Shown here one piece after another: positions 45,650-56,560 of a DNA stretch of 64,000 nt. Every line of letters begins with the position of its first letter. Position 1 is the first letter of the stretch. The stretch is from Patiria miniata. Its lineage: Eukaryota > Echinodermata > Asteroidea > Valvatida > Asterinidae. The notes below the pieces were generated by a model, which was not told where the DNA came from, made no database searches, and saw only the letters and a program-made list of their open reading frames with translations. The stretch is from contig NW_024037063.1 of the NCBI RefSeq assembly GCF_015706575.1, forward strand, positions 15,438,927-15,502,926, given 5' to 3'. The position numbers and the translations under genes are program-made.

Positions 45650-47110
45650 CAGCCAGAGTCAAGTTATCATCCAAAAACCATTAACCTTTAACTGAACATG
45701 GTGACCTTGACCTTTGACCCCAGAACCAGTCACAGCATGCCTGTACCAATGGGAAACCCCCTACCGAAATTAGACACCAACATTTTTATTTCTAACTCAA
45801 ATTATCATCCGGAAACCAATTACCTGTAACTCACCACGGTAACCTTGACCTTTGACCCCAAAACCACTCCCAACTTGCCTGTACCCAAGGGCAACCCCCT
45901 ACCTAAGTCAGACACCAAAATCTCATTTCCAACTCAACTTATCATCCGGAAACCATTTACATTTAACTCGCCATGGTGACCTTGACCTTTTCACCCCCAA
46001 ACCAACCCCCTACCGAAGTTAGACAGCAAAATGTGATTTCTAACTCAAGTTATCTGGGAACCATTTACCTTTAACTCGCCACGGAGACTTTGACCCTAAA
46101 CCAATCTCAATTTGCCTACTCCCAAGGGCAACCCCCTACCAAAGTTAGACAGCAAAATCTCATTTCTAACTCAAGTTATCATCCGGAAACCATTTACCTT
46201 TAACTCACCATGGTGACCTTGACCTTTTGGCCCCAAAACCAATCCCAACTTGCCTACTCCCAAGAGCCACCCCCTACCAAAGTTAGACAGTAAAGTTTAA
46301 AGCTATAGTCCATCATTTGCAGCCATCCGAAAAGTAACTGGCGTAATTATTGTTGAAAAACAAACTTGGTTGAAAGACAGTAAGGGAACTAAACTCCCTG
46401 TGAAATTATTTTTTCTGGGAAGCTGTCATTTTGAAGTAATCAACGAAAGAAGGCATTTCCAACGGTGATTCTTAAGAAGCACCGTAGGAAAATTTAAATT
46501 AGTAGTTCGTTTTGTTATTCAGCGCAGCGCGCACAAGTATTGGAACGACGCACACGCGCACGCGGTTGTTGTAATTCGTCGGATCAGTGCGCGACGTCGC
46601 GTATAGCTGCAATTCAAAACAATTCAAAACATGATTCAGTAACTTTTGATTTGAAATTGAGATCTTAGAATGCTGTTTTTCTCGGAATGTACAGCTGAAG
46701 CTTAGCTGAAACTTCATCAGGTTAGTTGCTCAGTATCCTTCATTATATTTTGAACTCTTTTGTTGCTTCAAACAAATAAAATGCACAAATTACAAATGAT
46801 GGACTGTAGCTTTAATATTTCTAACTCAAGTTATCATCCGGAAACCATTTACATGTACCTTGAACTCACCACGGTGACCTGGACCTTTGACCCCAAAACC
46901 AATCCCAACTTGCCTACTCCCAAGGGCAACCCCCTACCAAAGTGACCTCAAAACCAATCCCAACTTGCCTACTCCCAAGGGCAACCCCCTACCAAAGTGA
47001 CCTCAAAACCAATCCCAACTTGCCTACCCCTAAGGGCAACCCCCTACCGAAGTTACAACCCCCCAAAACATTTCTAACTCAAGTTATCATCCGGAAACTA
47101 AGCTGCCTGG
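45650..47110 (+). repeat. Tandem array of about 135-bp units (ttatcatccggaaaccattt ... gtgaccttgacctttgaccc)
   Basis: At least six complete or partial units share ttatcatccggaaacc, actcaccatggtgaccttga, caatcccaacttgcctactc and gggcaaccccctaccaaagt. The last part also has a shorter duplication of about 54 bp near 46930-47040. The array is interrupted by the element at 46297-46815. The sequence downstream (47110-47345) contains ggacggacgg microsatellites. Confidence 0.85.
46297..46815. mobile_element. About 520-bp TTAA-bounded MITE inserted in the tandem array
   Basis: The left end ttaaagctatagtccatcat is inverted at the right (gatggactgtagctttaa) with one mismatch in about 23 bp. Outside both ends the tandem-array sequence resumes (gacagtaaag before, atttctaactcaagttatc after), so the boundaries are secure to within a few bases. 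The terminal TTAA could be the target duplication. Confidence 0.8.
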
Positions 47111-47345
47111 ATGGACGGACGGACGGTCTAGCCAGACGGAATTGTGGGGTGATAGCATTGTGTTCCCATTATCCCTTTTTCTAAAGATTCCCTTCTGGGG
47201 TGTGTTTTTCTATTGTGAAAATAGTGGGGTGATGTGTCCTGAAAGGAACATCACCCCACAAGGGGGGTATGGTCAGAACGGACATACGGACGGACGGACG
47301 CCCTAGGCGATGACAATACCCCTCGAGCCTCTCGGCTGAGGGGTA

Positions 47346-48210
47346 AAAAAGATATATATTTATGGTTCATGTGGTGTTACCACAAACCTCCCATTCATTG
47401 ATCATGGACACCAGGCAAAACATTCAGTCATAACGTGTTTGGCTAGAATGGATGTGTGAGGGCCACAGATTGGCCCAGGTTCCCCAACACTGCTCTGCTC
47501 AGAGTCTTTTGTCAAAAAGTGTCTTCTTAGTACAGATTCAAAATGGCACCAGACTAAGCCTCTAGTCTGCCTTGCTTCCTAGAAAATATGCAAAACCAAA
47601 CAGCATGAGCAGCAACATCTAGACCTGACTGAAAACTCTTGCTTTAAATACCTAGATGACCGTGCATCAGAATAGCACAAGACAGTGCTCATAGCTTGAC
47701 ATGCAACACATCCACTTGCAAGTTGCCTCCATGGACTGCAGTGCTTATAAGTTCTATGTACCTCACATCCGGCACAGCATGAGATCTGGGTGACTGAATC
47801 CTTGACATTCAGTGTATCAAAAGCACTCTTAGATTGGCAAAAAACTAGTCCAACATCACACAATCACAAAGAAAAGTGAATTTTAGACATGATACAGAAT
47901 ATCACATACATGTGAAATTAACATTCCAGGTCACTAGGAGGTTAGGACAAGAGATCCTTTTCACAAGTCTTTGCACAAGTAACAGGATGAACCATTAACA
48001 GTAACAAAGGAATGCTCTTGTAGCAGTTCATCTGAAAAGCTAGAGACGTCACTCGAGACTGAAGGACTGATGATGGGAATGTGACGGACCTGTAGGGACT
48101 CGTCATGGACTTGACTGCAACACTGCTCTCAACTGGATTAAGTGAAACAGCACGCAGGCCAAAGTACTAATGACAAACTCAGAAGAATTCGTTTACATTT
48201 CACTTATTGA
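47346..48210. other. No gene seen; downstream of PIGP
   Basis: No conserved frame. This is either the distal 3' untranslated region of minus-strand PIGP or intergenic sequence. Confidence 0.4.
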
Positions 48211-48336
48211 ATAGACCCAAAACATAATGACGTTATGCTTTGTTTGCATGTTCGCTTTCCTGCAATTGTCCCATCTGGCTCCCATGGGAAAGCGCACATG
48301 TAAACAAAGTGTGACGTCATTATGTCTTGGGTCTAT
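48211..48336. mobile_element. 126-bp foldback MITE
   Basis: The ends atagacccaaaacataatga and tcattatgtcttgggtctat are inverted copies, followed by further pairing (tttgtttgcatgt with acatgtaaacaaa). A diverged copy lies at 40567-40710. Confidence 0.82.
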
Positions 48337-48471
48337 TTTGGAATCAGTTTCCAAGAATAAAATGTCAATAAATTAACTATAAGTTATGTTGTCAGAATAA
48401 AATTTGAATGAAATCTTCATTTCATTTCCTGGTCAACAAGCAACATGTAAAGATAATATTGTACACTACTG

Positions 48472-48584
48472 TCATGTGTTGAGATAGAGGCGTCGGTTGA
48501 CTTCACTGATTGGTATGTCAGTGACTGTTGGGGCAGCGCTGGGTTGCAGGGTGGTATCAGGGTCAACAGGCCTGGTCTGAGCAT
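48472..48584 (-). CDS. PIGP: PIGP coding exon 4 and stop
   Basis: Acceptor gttactgtcctcag. Encodes residues 92-128 with [16 protein letters not shown] and stop TGA at 48474-48472. The ISEVN motif is the conserved PIGP C terminus. Confidence 0.93.
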
Positions 48585-51500
48585 CTGAGGACAGTAACAG
48601 AGTTCAAGATCAATGTAAACAATGCAGGAATAGTATAATGTACATACTGATTGGGTCAAGTCATAACAAAATAATAATCCACTTTATAGCCCTTTCACCT
48701 TTTGAAGAAATATTTACAAACCCCCTCTTATAAATAAAACTTGTTTATCACAAAGTACCCAGCATAAGTTACATATTAAGAGAACATTTACAGATTTACA
48801 GGGGTGTCAGTCATCAGGACGTATTGTTCGTTCGATTGCAAATGCAATTGCAATTATACATATCTGCCTTCTTGAAAATTGTTTTGAAATGTTCCCACAG
48901 TATTTTTGTATTACCGATACAGTAATTGCTTAAACTACCATTTTAAGCAATACAAAACGTGTAAGGCCCCCCCCCCAATAAATTGTCTAAACAACTGAAA
49001 CGTCGATGCCTTTGGACACAGGTAGGTGGACATCACAACAATAAACACGTGGTTTAACGTTGTGAATTACTGACATTAGTGAGTTTCAACCTATACTTGT
49101 CACTGTTGCATTTATTTTAAGGGCATCCCATTATATATCTGTGGTTCTCATTTTTTTAAATTTTAAGTAGGGCGGTCGCTCCAAACTTAAATTAGAAGAA
49201 AAAAATGCAATTGCACTTGTATACATGTAGATGGCTGAATTGAATGATGCCAATTGAGTATTGGCTCAAGTAATACTGCAGTAAGTTTATCATGAGTTGA
49301 TGTACATGTAGTTTTGCAAGATGTGCAGGGCGAGTTAAACAAATACGTGCCTTTGGATAAGTTTGGGTCACCCACAACGGGAAAGGTTACCAGTTATTAT
49401 TTTCTTCTGCCAACATTCGGTCTGGGTATTGACCACAGTCAAAAAAGGTTCACTGATATTCAGCCTTGCATGAAAGGATACAGGCCTTTCTAAGTGACTA
49501 CCCCAAAACACTACAACACAATGTTTCCTAATATTTTAAGGGGATATTTAATTTATTTAATTAATGGCCAATATTTCATATTTAAAAAAAAAATATGGCA
49601 CCAAAAACTGAAAAGCAAATTTCAGAAACTACTTTTGGATGAACAAAACTCTGAAATTGCTCATTTCATTCAAACAGTATCACCATTTAAATGCAATGAC
49701 CCTAAAACCTGTTTCGTCCAAAAACAACAACAATTTTTTTGTGTATTAATTCTGACTGTTTGGAACAACAAAGAAAATGACACAGAATACTTGTTCCAAA
49801 AACTGTTAAGAACTGTACAATATGTTTATTAACAACCCTGCTTAGGCAAACAATATGATTTACAAAATCCACCTTTTTTTAAGACAGGCCTTCAAAAGGA
49901 CTCTGTTGAATATTTGTAACTTTTAAACTGAGGTTTCATCACTGGTGATGTTTGAAGACAATTGTGTCGACAATTCTTGGAATCGCAATGGACGAAAGCA
50001 GTGTTAATTAATTAAGGTTTCTGTTTAAATGGTGAAATTCTTTGAACGGATGGAGCAATTTCAATAATTGTTTTCATCCAAAAGTAGCTTATGAAATTGG
50101 TTCTCCAGTCATTAGTTTTGGTGCTGCATATTTTTTTTTTAATATGAAATATATTTTTGGGGGGTTGGGTTGCGTTTTTTTTTTGTTTTTTTTAACTCAC
50201 CCTGTACATCTTAGGCTCACTTTTTGTGGACAAAATCTCAGGTATATCATGGTGGAAGAAAATACATGCCTACCTGTGACAGTTTTAACTGAATCCAGTG
50301 ATGGGGCATTGATAAGGTTGAATGCTACAAAGAAAACCAGAACAAATACAAAGCCAACGCTGATGTAGGTTGGAATAGCCAGAGCCCAGTACCTGCAACA
50401 TCAAGAGGGACAAAGTCAAAAATGTGTCATTAACAGTCAAGTGCGGATGTAACGGTGTCAAAATTACTCAATGGAAGTGTGACACTTGGGTTTGACACCG
50501 TGTTAATGTTACGCCCACAATCAAGCTATCATTTCTGCTCCATTTGATACCTGACTACCAAAACAAAAGCTTTTCTTATTGTGTTGCATGTATAGTAAGA
50601 AGTACGTAAAGTGAATTTGGGATACAATGTTTCACAGAAATGTTAAAAAAGGTACACATGTCATATTTGTCATATGTCAAAATGCATTGAAATGATTTGA
50701 AACTTTCTGCAGTAGTGAAATACCCAACAACAAAAATTATGTAGAGCAACTGCTAGCAAGGCATTCATGCTTCTCATAATATGGTCATATGTCACACATT
50801 GTTCCCCAACCCGGTGGGATGACCCTACTACCGGTAGTACTCATATTATATTCAGCAGGGAATATCAATCTTCTCAGTCTATTATTTAATAAGGGAATAA
50901 ACGTCAGGTGTTTAGCTGGTTTTATGTACATGTCACTACGTTTACATTGGCTTGGGGCCTGGACACTGATAATGGCCCGAGCACATGTTTATTCCCATTC
51001 ATAAATACCTTGGATCGACAAGTCAAAACAACAAAATTAAATCTGAATCCCCCAATTCACAAAGGCTTCAAAAGTCACATCTGGGACTAACTCAGGTCTA
51101 ATTATCTCAACCTTTGATGTGACTCACAACTGTTCACAAATATTAAATTGCAGAATTTTAAGCGATGTTGAAAGTCTTCTGTTGAAATTTACATAATATT
51201 TCGATCTTGTCCTGTTTTGAATGTAAAATCCAGTCATGCCTATGTATACAGAAGGACTTACTTCTGAGGCCAATACGTGAGTCCAATGCTATGAAGCCAT
51301 TTCTCAGGTACAAATGCCCATACACAATAGAGTGCTGTCAAGGAAAATTCAAATATACTCAAATTAGTATAAGTTCAGTATGCAAGAACCTTAACAACGT
51401 TTCTTTAGGCCAAATTTTAAAAAACATGTTTAGTGTGTCCCCCGCTTACTTTCTGGAGGCCGCCTCCTTTTTTCTTAAATTAAGAAGAAGAAAAAAAACG

Positions 51501-53645
51501 AAAAAAATTGATAACTTTTAAACAGTGACATCATTTTAGCCTCTTTGTCTGTTGCATCTAGCCCATATAAATCTGGTACGTCATTTCCTTAGTCCAAGTG
51601 GCGGCCATTTTTTTAAAAAAACTGGCGGCCATCTTGAAAAATAGCACGGCCGGTCATTTTTGCAAATGGGTCGGGCGGCCATATTGGGGAAAAAAGGGCC
51701 TCCTTTTTCATCAGGTTTTTCTAAAGAAGAGCTCAAGTTTCATGAACCCAAAAAATCTATTTTTGATTCACAATTTTTCATTCAAAGTCCATTTTCTTAT
51801 CTTGAAAATGCACCAAAATCGCCAATTTGGTACCATCAGAAAGCCACATTTCATTCTCTGTCCAAATCTCACAACAAAAAACTACATAAAACGAACACTC
51901 GCGCAAACAAGGAATAAAAACAGATCACAGACAAAGTGTTGAAACAAAAGGGCCGCTCCCACGAAAAAAGTCTCTCTCGCAAAATAGAATTTCACTGATC
52001 AAATTTTCCTTCAAATTGCACACAAGTTTCAAATTTAAATGGCATCAGTTAAACAAGCATGTTTCCCTCTCAATTTTGGTGAGTTTTCTTTGACTTTCAG
52101 GCAGTATTTATACTAGAAATCAAAGATTTAAAAAGACAATTTTAGTGTGGTGTCAGATAAATTAAATTGTTAGCCACACCGATCTTTGTTGGGTGCAATT
52201 TACGTATGTCAAGAGGTATAGTACGGAGAGGGAAATGGCTGTGTTTTGATGGACGTTTTTGTACTTAGTTAGTGTTTTGTAGAAGCAAACAATTTTGCGG
52301 GGTAAGCCGTCTATAGGGCTCCACTCCGCGGATCAGTTCTAGGGGTACATACTGAGTACTCATCACCAAAGTATGCCAAATCGATTTTCTCTGATTTTTT
52401 TTTGCGCAAAGTAGTTTTTGATCAATTCGGAACTGATTGAACTGATCCGGAACTAGGAAAAGTGACATCGGTACTTTTGACGTCAGAAAGTCAAAATAAA
52501 AAGAGCTTAAATTTTGAAAATTATTATGTATTATCTCCATCACTCAAGGTAAACTAATGAACCAATCTCACTTGAATTCGTGGAGTAGTTAAGCTGAAAG
52601 CAGCCTGAATGAGTTTTGCTATCCGAACTTGGAAAACGACTGTACTAGAGAGTCCCAAATATTTGGACTAGGCCTATTGCGATTCTTGCGAATGTAACTT
52701 TACAAATAATATTTTTGCGTGGGGGTGATATAAATCAAATTAGGTTTTTCCCTTCACCGACGTTTAAACACTGTATAGGCCTACTCAATTTTTTTTTTCC
52801 AACTTTCACTTAGGAGGTAACACACTGAGTATAGCACTATAGGGCCTACACTACAGTGTTTAAACGTCGGTGAAGTGAGACCACTCTTAGAATATGCTGC
52901 ATCTGCATGGGACCCCTCAACAAAGCAGAACATTAACTCACTTGAAAGAGTTCAATGTCAAGCAGCTAGATTTTGCACAGGAAACTACCAAAGGGATACG
53001 GGAACTGTTACTAAACTTCTGGATGACTTGGGATGGGACACACTACAGAACAGAAGAAATCAACAGAAATTATGTATGCTCTACAAGATGAAAAATGGGT
53101 TGGTCGACATTCCACTTCACAACTATGTTCAGCCTAACACTAATAGTAATACCAGAGATACAAGGGGAAAAAAACAAAAATTTGTTCAACTCAGTCACAA
53201 AGCTAGCCTAGGGCCTTCAAAGATTCATTCTTCGTATCAACTGTTAAACACTGGAACTCACTCTCCTCGGCTGCTGTGAACAGCGTAACACTAGCTGAAT
53301 TCAAGGGACATTATCAGTAATAGGCACCAGTAGTCTATTTTCACACGCAGTGCGCAAGTTAGCGTTGATGTATCCGGCAGGATATTTTGCTGACTTAAAC
53401 AATGGAGATGGAGTAGCTTGAGTAACTCCAGCTGACATGTTCCATATTCATTCACATGTGAATGAATATGGAACATGTCAGCTGGAGTTACTCAAGCTAA
53501 AGATGGAGATGAAGGGCAATGGGTGAAGGGCAAAACCTAATTTGATTTCCAAATAATATTTACCAAACCCGAAGATGGAGCTGAGGTACAGAACAAAACC
53601 GTAAATTGCCCTTTCCGGTGTAGGCGATGGGTTGATATCGGCCAT
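48472..53645 (-). CDS. PIGP: GPI-GlcNAc transferase subunit P, complete
   Basis: Four minus-strand coding exons join in frame: 53645..53564, 51334..51262, 50392..50274 and 48584..48472. They encode 128 aa; the human protein is 134 aa in its short form. PIGP is a small ER membrane subunit of the GPI-GlcNAc transferase, which adds GlcNAc to phosphatidylinositol as the first step of GPI-anchor synthesis. The sequence shows the family hallmarks in order: [18 protein letters not shown] near the N terminus, a first membrane segment at about residues 14-36, [20 protein letters not shown] in the loop, a second membrane segment at about 56-79, and the conserved C-terminal [10 protein letters not shown] at about 113-122. 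Intron phases (1, 2, 1) keep the frame. The first intron carries a composite SINE/LINE insertion abutting the donor, and a 5.6-kb foldback lies upstream of the start codon. The gene converges with AP2M1. Confidence 0.95.
50274..50392 (-). CDS. PIGP: PIGP coding exon 3
   Basis: Acceptor cttgatgttgcag, donor GTAGGC. Encodes residues 52-92: YWALAIP, a hydrophobic membrane segment, then [12 protein letters not shown], matching the vertebrate STSPLDSIHTIT region. Confidence 0.95.
51262..51334 (-). CDS. PIGP: PIGP coding exon 2
   Basis: Acceptor ttttccttgacag, donor GTAAGT. Encodes residues 28-52, with the characteristic WAFVPEKWL and GLTYWPQK. Confidence 0.95.
51600..51690 (+). repeat. Three ggcggccat motifs in PIGP intron 1
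   Basis: Spaced copies of ggcggccat (51600, 51624, 51675). One extends to ggcggccatcttg, the complement of a YY1-type site. It may be regulatory or simply repeat-derived; the spacing is irregular. Confidence 0.3.
52875..53321 (+). pseudogene. LINE (non-LTR retrotransposon) reverse transcriptase C-terminal fragment
   Basis: The frame starts [20 protein letters not shown] and continues [13 protein letters not shown], the region after the reverse transcriptase domain in CR1/L2/Jockey-type LINEs. A frameshift near 53230 moves the reading to [16 protein letters not shown]...FKGHYQ, a common LINE C terminus, stopping at 53321. It is 5'-truncated and dead. It sits antisense in PIGP intron 1. Confidence 0.85.
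53414..53499. repeat. 86-bp perfect palindrome
   Basis: The sequence from tagcttgagtaactccagct to its exact complement is symmetrical about 53456/53457 (ttcacatgtgaa) without a mismatch. It is flanked by similar agatggag sequences on both sides, so it may be an insertion with a short target duplication. Confidence 0.9.
53564..53645 (-). CDS. PIGP: PIGP coding exon 1
   Basis: ATG at 53645-53643 in a favourable context (gaaaATGg). Encodes residues 1-27 plus the first base of Ala28, ending ahead of a GTAAAT donor at 53563. Confidence 0.94.
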
Positions 53646-53827
53646 TTTCCTAGCGTACTGGACTCATCAAATGCTAAATATTTTGGCCTCTCCAACAAGC
53701 TCAAGACCGTCCTTCAGCTGTTTCTCGCCGCTAGGACTATACAGTACATGCAGTACTGCCAGTACATATCGCGCGCTGTGATCAAGAGGTCTCTTGCGGG
53801 CGCTGTGCAAGTTAGACGGTCTCTCCC
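53646..53827 (-). promoter_or_regulatory. PIGP: PIGP promoter/5' UTR region (inferred by position)
   Basis: This is the only non-repeat sequence between the PIGP start codon and the palindrome and foldback elements upstream. It is moderately CpG-rich (gcgcccgcaag, agcgcgcgatatg, cctagcggcgag on the minus strand). No TATA box was recognised. Confidence 0.4.
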
Positions 53828-53861
53828 ATAGACATAAAGAACCTAGGTTCTTTATGTCTAT
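53828..53861. repeat. 34-bp perfect palindrome flanked by 10-bp direct repeats
   Basis: atagacataaagaacct is followed directly by its exact complement aggttctttatgtctat. Identical 10-mers ggtctctccc abut both sides (53818-53827 and 53862-53871), the layout of an insertion with target duplication. Confidence 0.9.
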
Positions 53862-53889
53862 GGTCTCTCCCCTATGGAACGCCAAAGAG

Positions 53890-54290
53890 GCATTAAATGT
53901 GATCATCGAATCGGTGATGGACTTTTGCAATCGGTGATGCATATTCACGATCGGTGAGGGACTTTCGCGATCGGTGATGGACTTTTACTGGTGATGCATA
54001 TTCACGATCGGTGATGGACTTTCGCGATCGGTGATGGACTTTTACTGGTGATGCATATTCACGATCGGTGATGGACTTTCGCGATCGGTGACGGACTTTT
54101 ACTGGTGATGCATATTCACGATCGGTGATGGACTTTCGCGATCGGTGATGGACTTTTATTGGTGATGGACTTTCGCGATCGGTGATGGACTTTTACTGGT
54201 GATGCATATTCACGATCGGTGATGGACTTTCGCAATCGGTGATGGACTTTTACTGGTGATGCATATTCACGATCGGTGATGGACTTTCAC
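53890..54290 (+). repeat. Satellite array, left arm of the foldback
   Basis: The unit is 57 bp: two 20-bp subunits (cgatcggtgatggacttt plus cg or ta) and a 17-bp spacer ctggtgatgcatattca. About six units with local deletions. At 54290-54365 the same motif reverses direction. Confidence 0.88.
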
Positions 54291-54440
54291 TCAACGACTG
54301 GTCATCGCAGCTTTGATCACCGATCGCGAAAGACCATCACCGATCTCGAAAGTCCATCACCGATTAAATGCCGCTTTTGGCGAAACAGGAACGCCAAAGA
54401 GGCATTTAATGTGATCACCGAAACGGTGATGGACTTTCGC

Positions 54441-55450
54441 GACCGTCGCATCTGTGTGTTGCGTCGTAACCATTTGCACGTGTTATACTTATCTATGTTC
54501 CTTGCTCTGGAGCAAGTTAAATTTAATTGCAAATGCGCAGAGCCTTTACTTTGCTCTTCTGTTTTTTTAATACCTTTCGCGAAAATCTGATAAATTTTAC
54601 TTCCACGTAACCGATGTAATTTTCGAACCACGGTGTGTGTGTTTGATAAGAGTTAAACTTAGATTAATCATTTTTAAGATTAGAAAATATTATCATTGTT
54701 TTTCCAAAGAGCAATGATTCGATGTGTACATTTTTGTAATGCAGCATGGTACTCAATCTGCTAAGACCACTGTGGGAAATAGAGCTAGCTCTATGTTTTT
54801 TTCCCGGCCATGTCTTCTTTGGCAATCAATCACCTTGTCACTTTAGCCCTCGCAACAACACGTGCTTCAGGTCTCCACTAACCAGTTACAAATGTACCAT
54901 TTTTTTTTGCAGTCGTGGAATTGGGGCACGATCGAGGTCAATCATTTTCACATGGGGGCTCACAAATTGGGTGTTCCACATGCAAACGCGTTCCATGCAC
55001 CAACTGACGTTCAGCAAAATAATGGAATCCTTTTCAATTTTAAGAACATACCTTTACATCATGTACATGATGTATAGGCTACAACGGTCTACAATCGAGC
55101 CGCAACTTCAGAGATCTTTTCGAGCTTGTCTTAAGTGGCCTTGTCAATTGTATAGTGCACAAACAGAACAGATCGCTATTTATTACCCAATTGGTTACAT
55201 TATTCTTTAACTAATGAATAATAAATTATTCACCGGTGTGCACAGTCTTTTTAAAATCATTTTGGGTACTTAAACATCGGAGTTATCAAAGGAAAATATT
55301 GAATAATGTATAAATAAAAACACACTAAAATTTTCCAATAGGAGTACAACGCAACAGTTACCTATGTACCGACAACCTAAACAAAGCTTAGTCTGCCCAT
55401 GACGCCGGCAGCCTCCGTCGCCCAGAAATCACAGCATATTTAAGTTGAAG
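54441..55450. other. Interior of the foldback, no known gene
   Basis: A 154-codon plus-strand frame at 54746-55210 has no motif I recognise and is not supported as a gene. Confidence 0.4.
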
Positions 55451-55462
55451 AAAGTGGGGTGG

Positions 55463-55471
<9 letters not shown>

Positions 55472-55493
<22 letters not shown>

Positions 55494-55695
55494 GGCTGGG
55501 ATATTTTCACCCACTTTTTTTTGATAATGTAAAAAAAAACTCTGCACCGATAGCAAAAGTCCATGCAAGGTTGATCACCGATCGTGAAAGACCGCACCCA
55601 TGGGCGTCACAAGGGGGGGGGGGGGGGAGCACGGGGGCGCTTCCCCCCCCCCCGGAAAAGCCCCCCCCCCAAAAAAAAAAAAAGATGGGGGAAGA
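55472..55695 (+). repeat. G- and C-homopolymer block
   Basis: A run of 20 G (55472-55491) is followed by runs of about 15 G, 11 C and 10 C and an A run of about 13 (55613-55683). The stretch beginning gggcgtcacaaggggg is reminiscent of hAT-type transposon ends, which often have G-rich subterminal sequence, but no partner end was found. Confidence 0.6.
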
Positions 55696-55920
55696 AGACA
55701 GAAAATGGGGCGCGAAGTAATATTGTTTGAAAAATGCCCACCCTCGAAAAATGATAAATCGTGAATATGCTGGAAAAACCCAGGTATTTCGGGGAGAAAA
55801 ATGTTTTGCCCCTCTGCAAAAAAATTCTGGCGACGCACAAATCGTTGTGTTTTATAGCCACATTACCAGTGATAGGGAAAACCGGTCGACTTATCAATTG
55901 TTATGGTTGTATTAATAACG

Positions 55921-56560
55921 GCAACACCAAACCGTAGTGGGCAACAGCGGAGACTCAAAGCCACGACATACACAATATGCTTGACAACAAATGAAATACA
56001 TGAACATGATATATGTGGCAATAATAACAACAAATGAAAATTATACTTGAATTACAAAAAAATAACTTCCCACATCATAGCCTCGTGACACTTGAGAGCG
56101 CTACGGCAAGTATCAAATTAGCCTAACAAAATAGAAAAACAAGGGATTGAATGGTTCCATTTGCCCCATAAATATGAGGAGCAGGCTGTCTGTATCCTAA
56201 AACTTGCGAACAGTTTAATCCTTGTAATTTGTATAGTCTCTTGAAACCTTGGAGCACTATAACTGGCGGATGTAAGTGGTGGTGGTGGAAAAACATTTGC
56301 AAGGAAAGTTCCTCTGTGTACTGTCCATCATGTGCTCGCTTAAGTGTGCTTAAGTGACCAGAGGGCCCCACATATCTATACCAAGATTGGCTATTAGATG
56401 GATTTATGATGATGATGATGATGATGATGTGATTGCATTCCTGTGCCCCCTGGATGCCTGGTCAGACCCCTCAATAACCCCGCCATATGCTGTCTCCAAT
56501 GACCCACACATCAATCATCATATTATTCAAAAACCTTTTATCACGTATTGGTAAAAAATA
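55921..56560. repeat. Direct duplication, copy A
   Basis: About 600 bp repeated in the same orientation at 57955-58620. An 82-codon minus-strand frame (56123-56371) is identical at the protein level in both copies (58207-58455), and both carry a gatgatgatg microsatellite. The identical frame reflects recent duplication and has no known homologue. Confidence 0.85.

Larger units (their letters stand above)
52715..53549. mobile_element. Composite SINE-like/LINE insertion with a 12-bp direct repeat in PIGP intron 1
   Basis: The outer ends carry aatcaaattaggtttt (about 52734) and its complement aaaacctaatttgatt (ending about 53547), as in the element at 29724-29946. Inside are a partly inverted duplicate of the gtttaaacactgt body sequence and a truncated LINE. 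The 12-mer caaataatattt flanks it at 52703-52714 and 53550-53561, suggesting a target duplication. The right copy ends two bases from the PIGP exon 1 donor. Confidence 0.65.

Noticed and set aside
54746..55210. 154-codon plus-strand open frame inside the foldback, considered as a transposase
   Set aside because: There is no DDE-type pattern, zinc finger or other motif, and the Cys/Phe/Ser-rich composition looks like random AT-rich translation.
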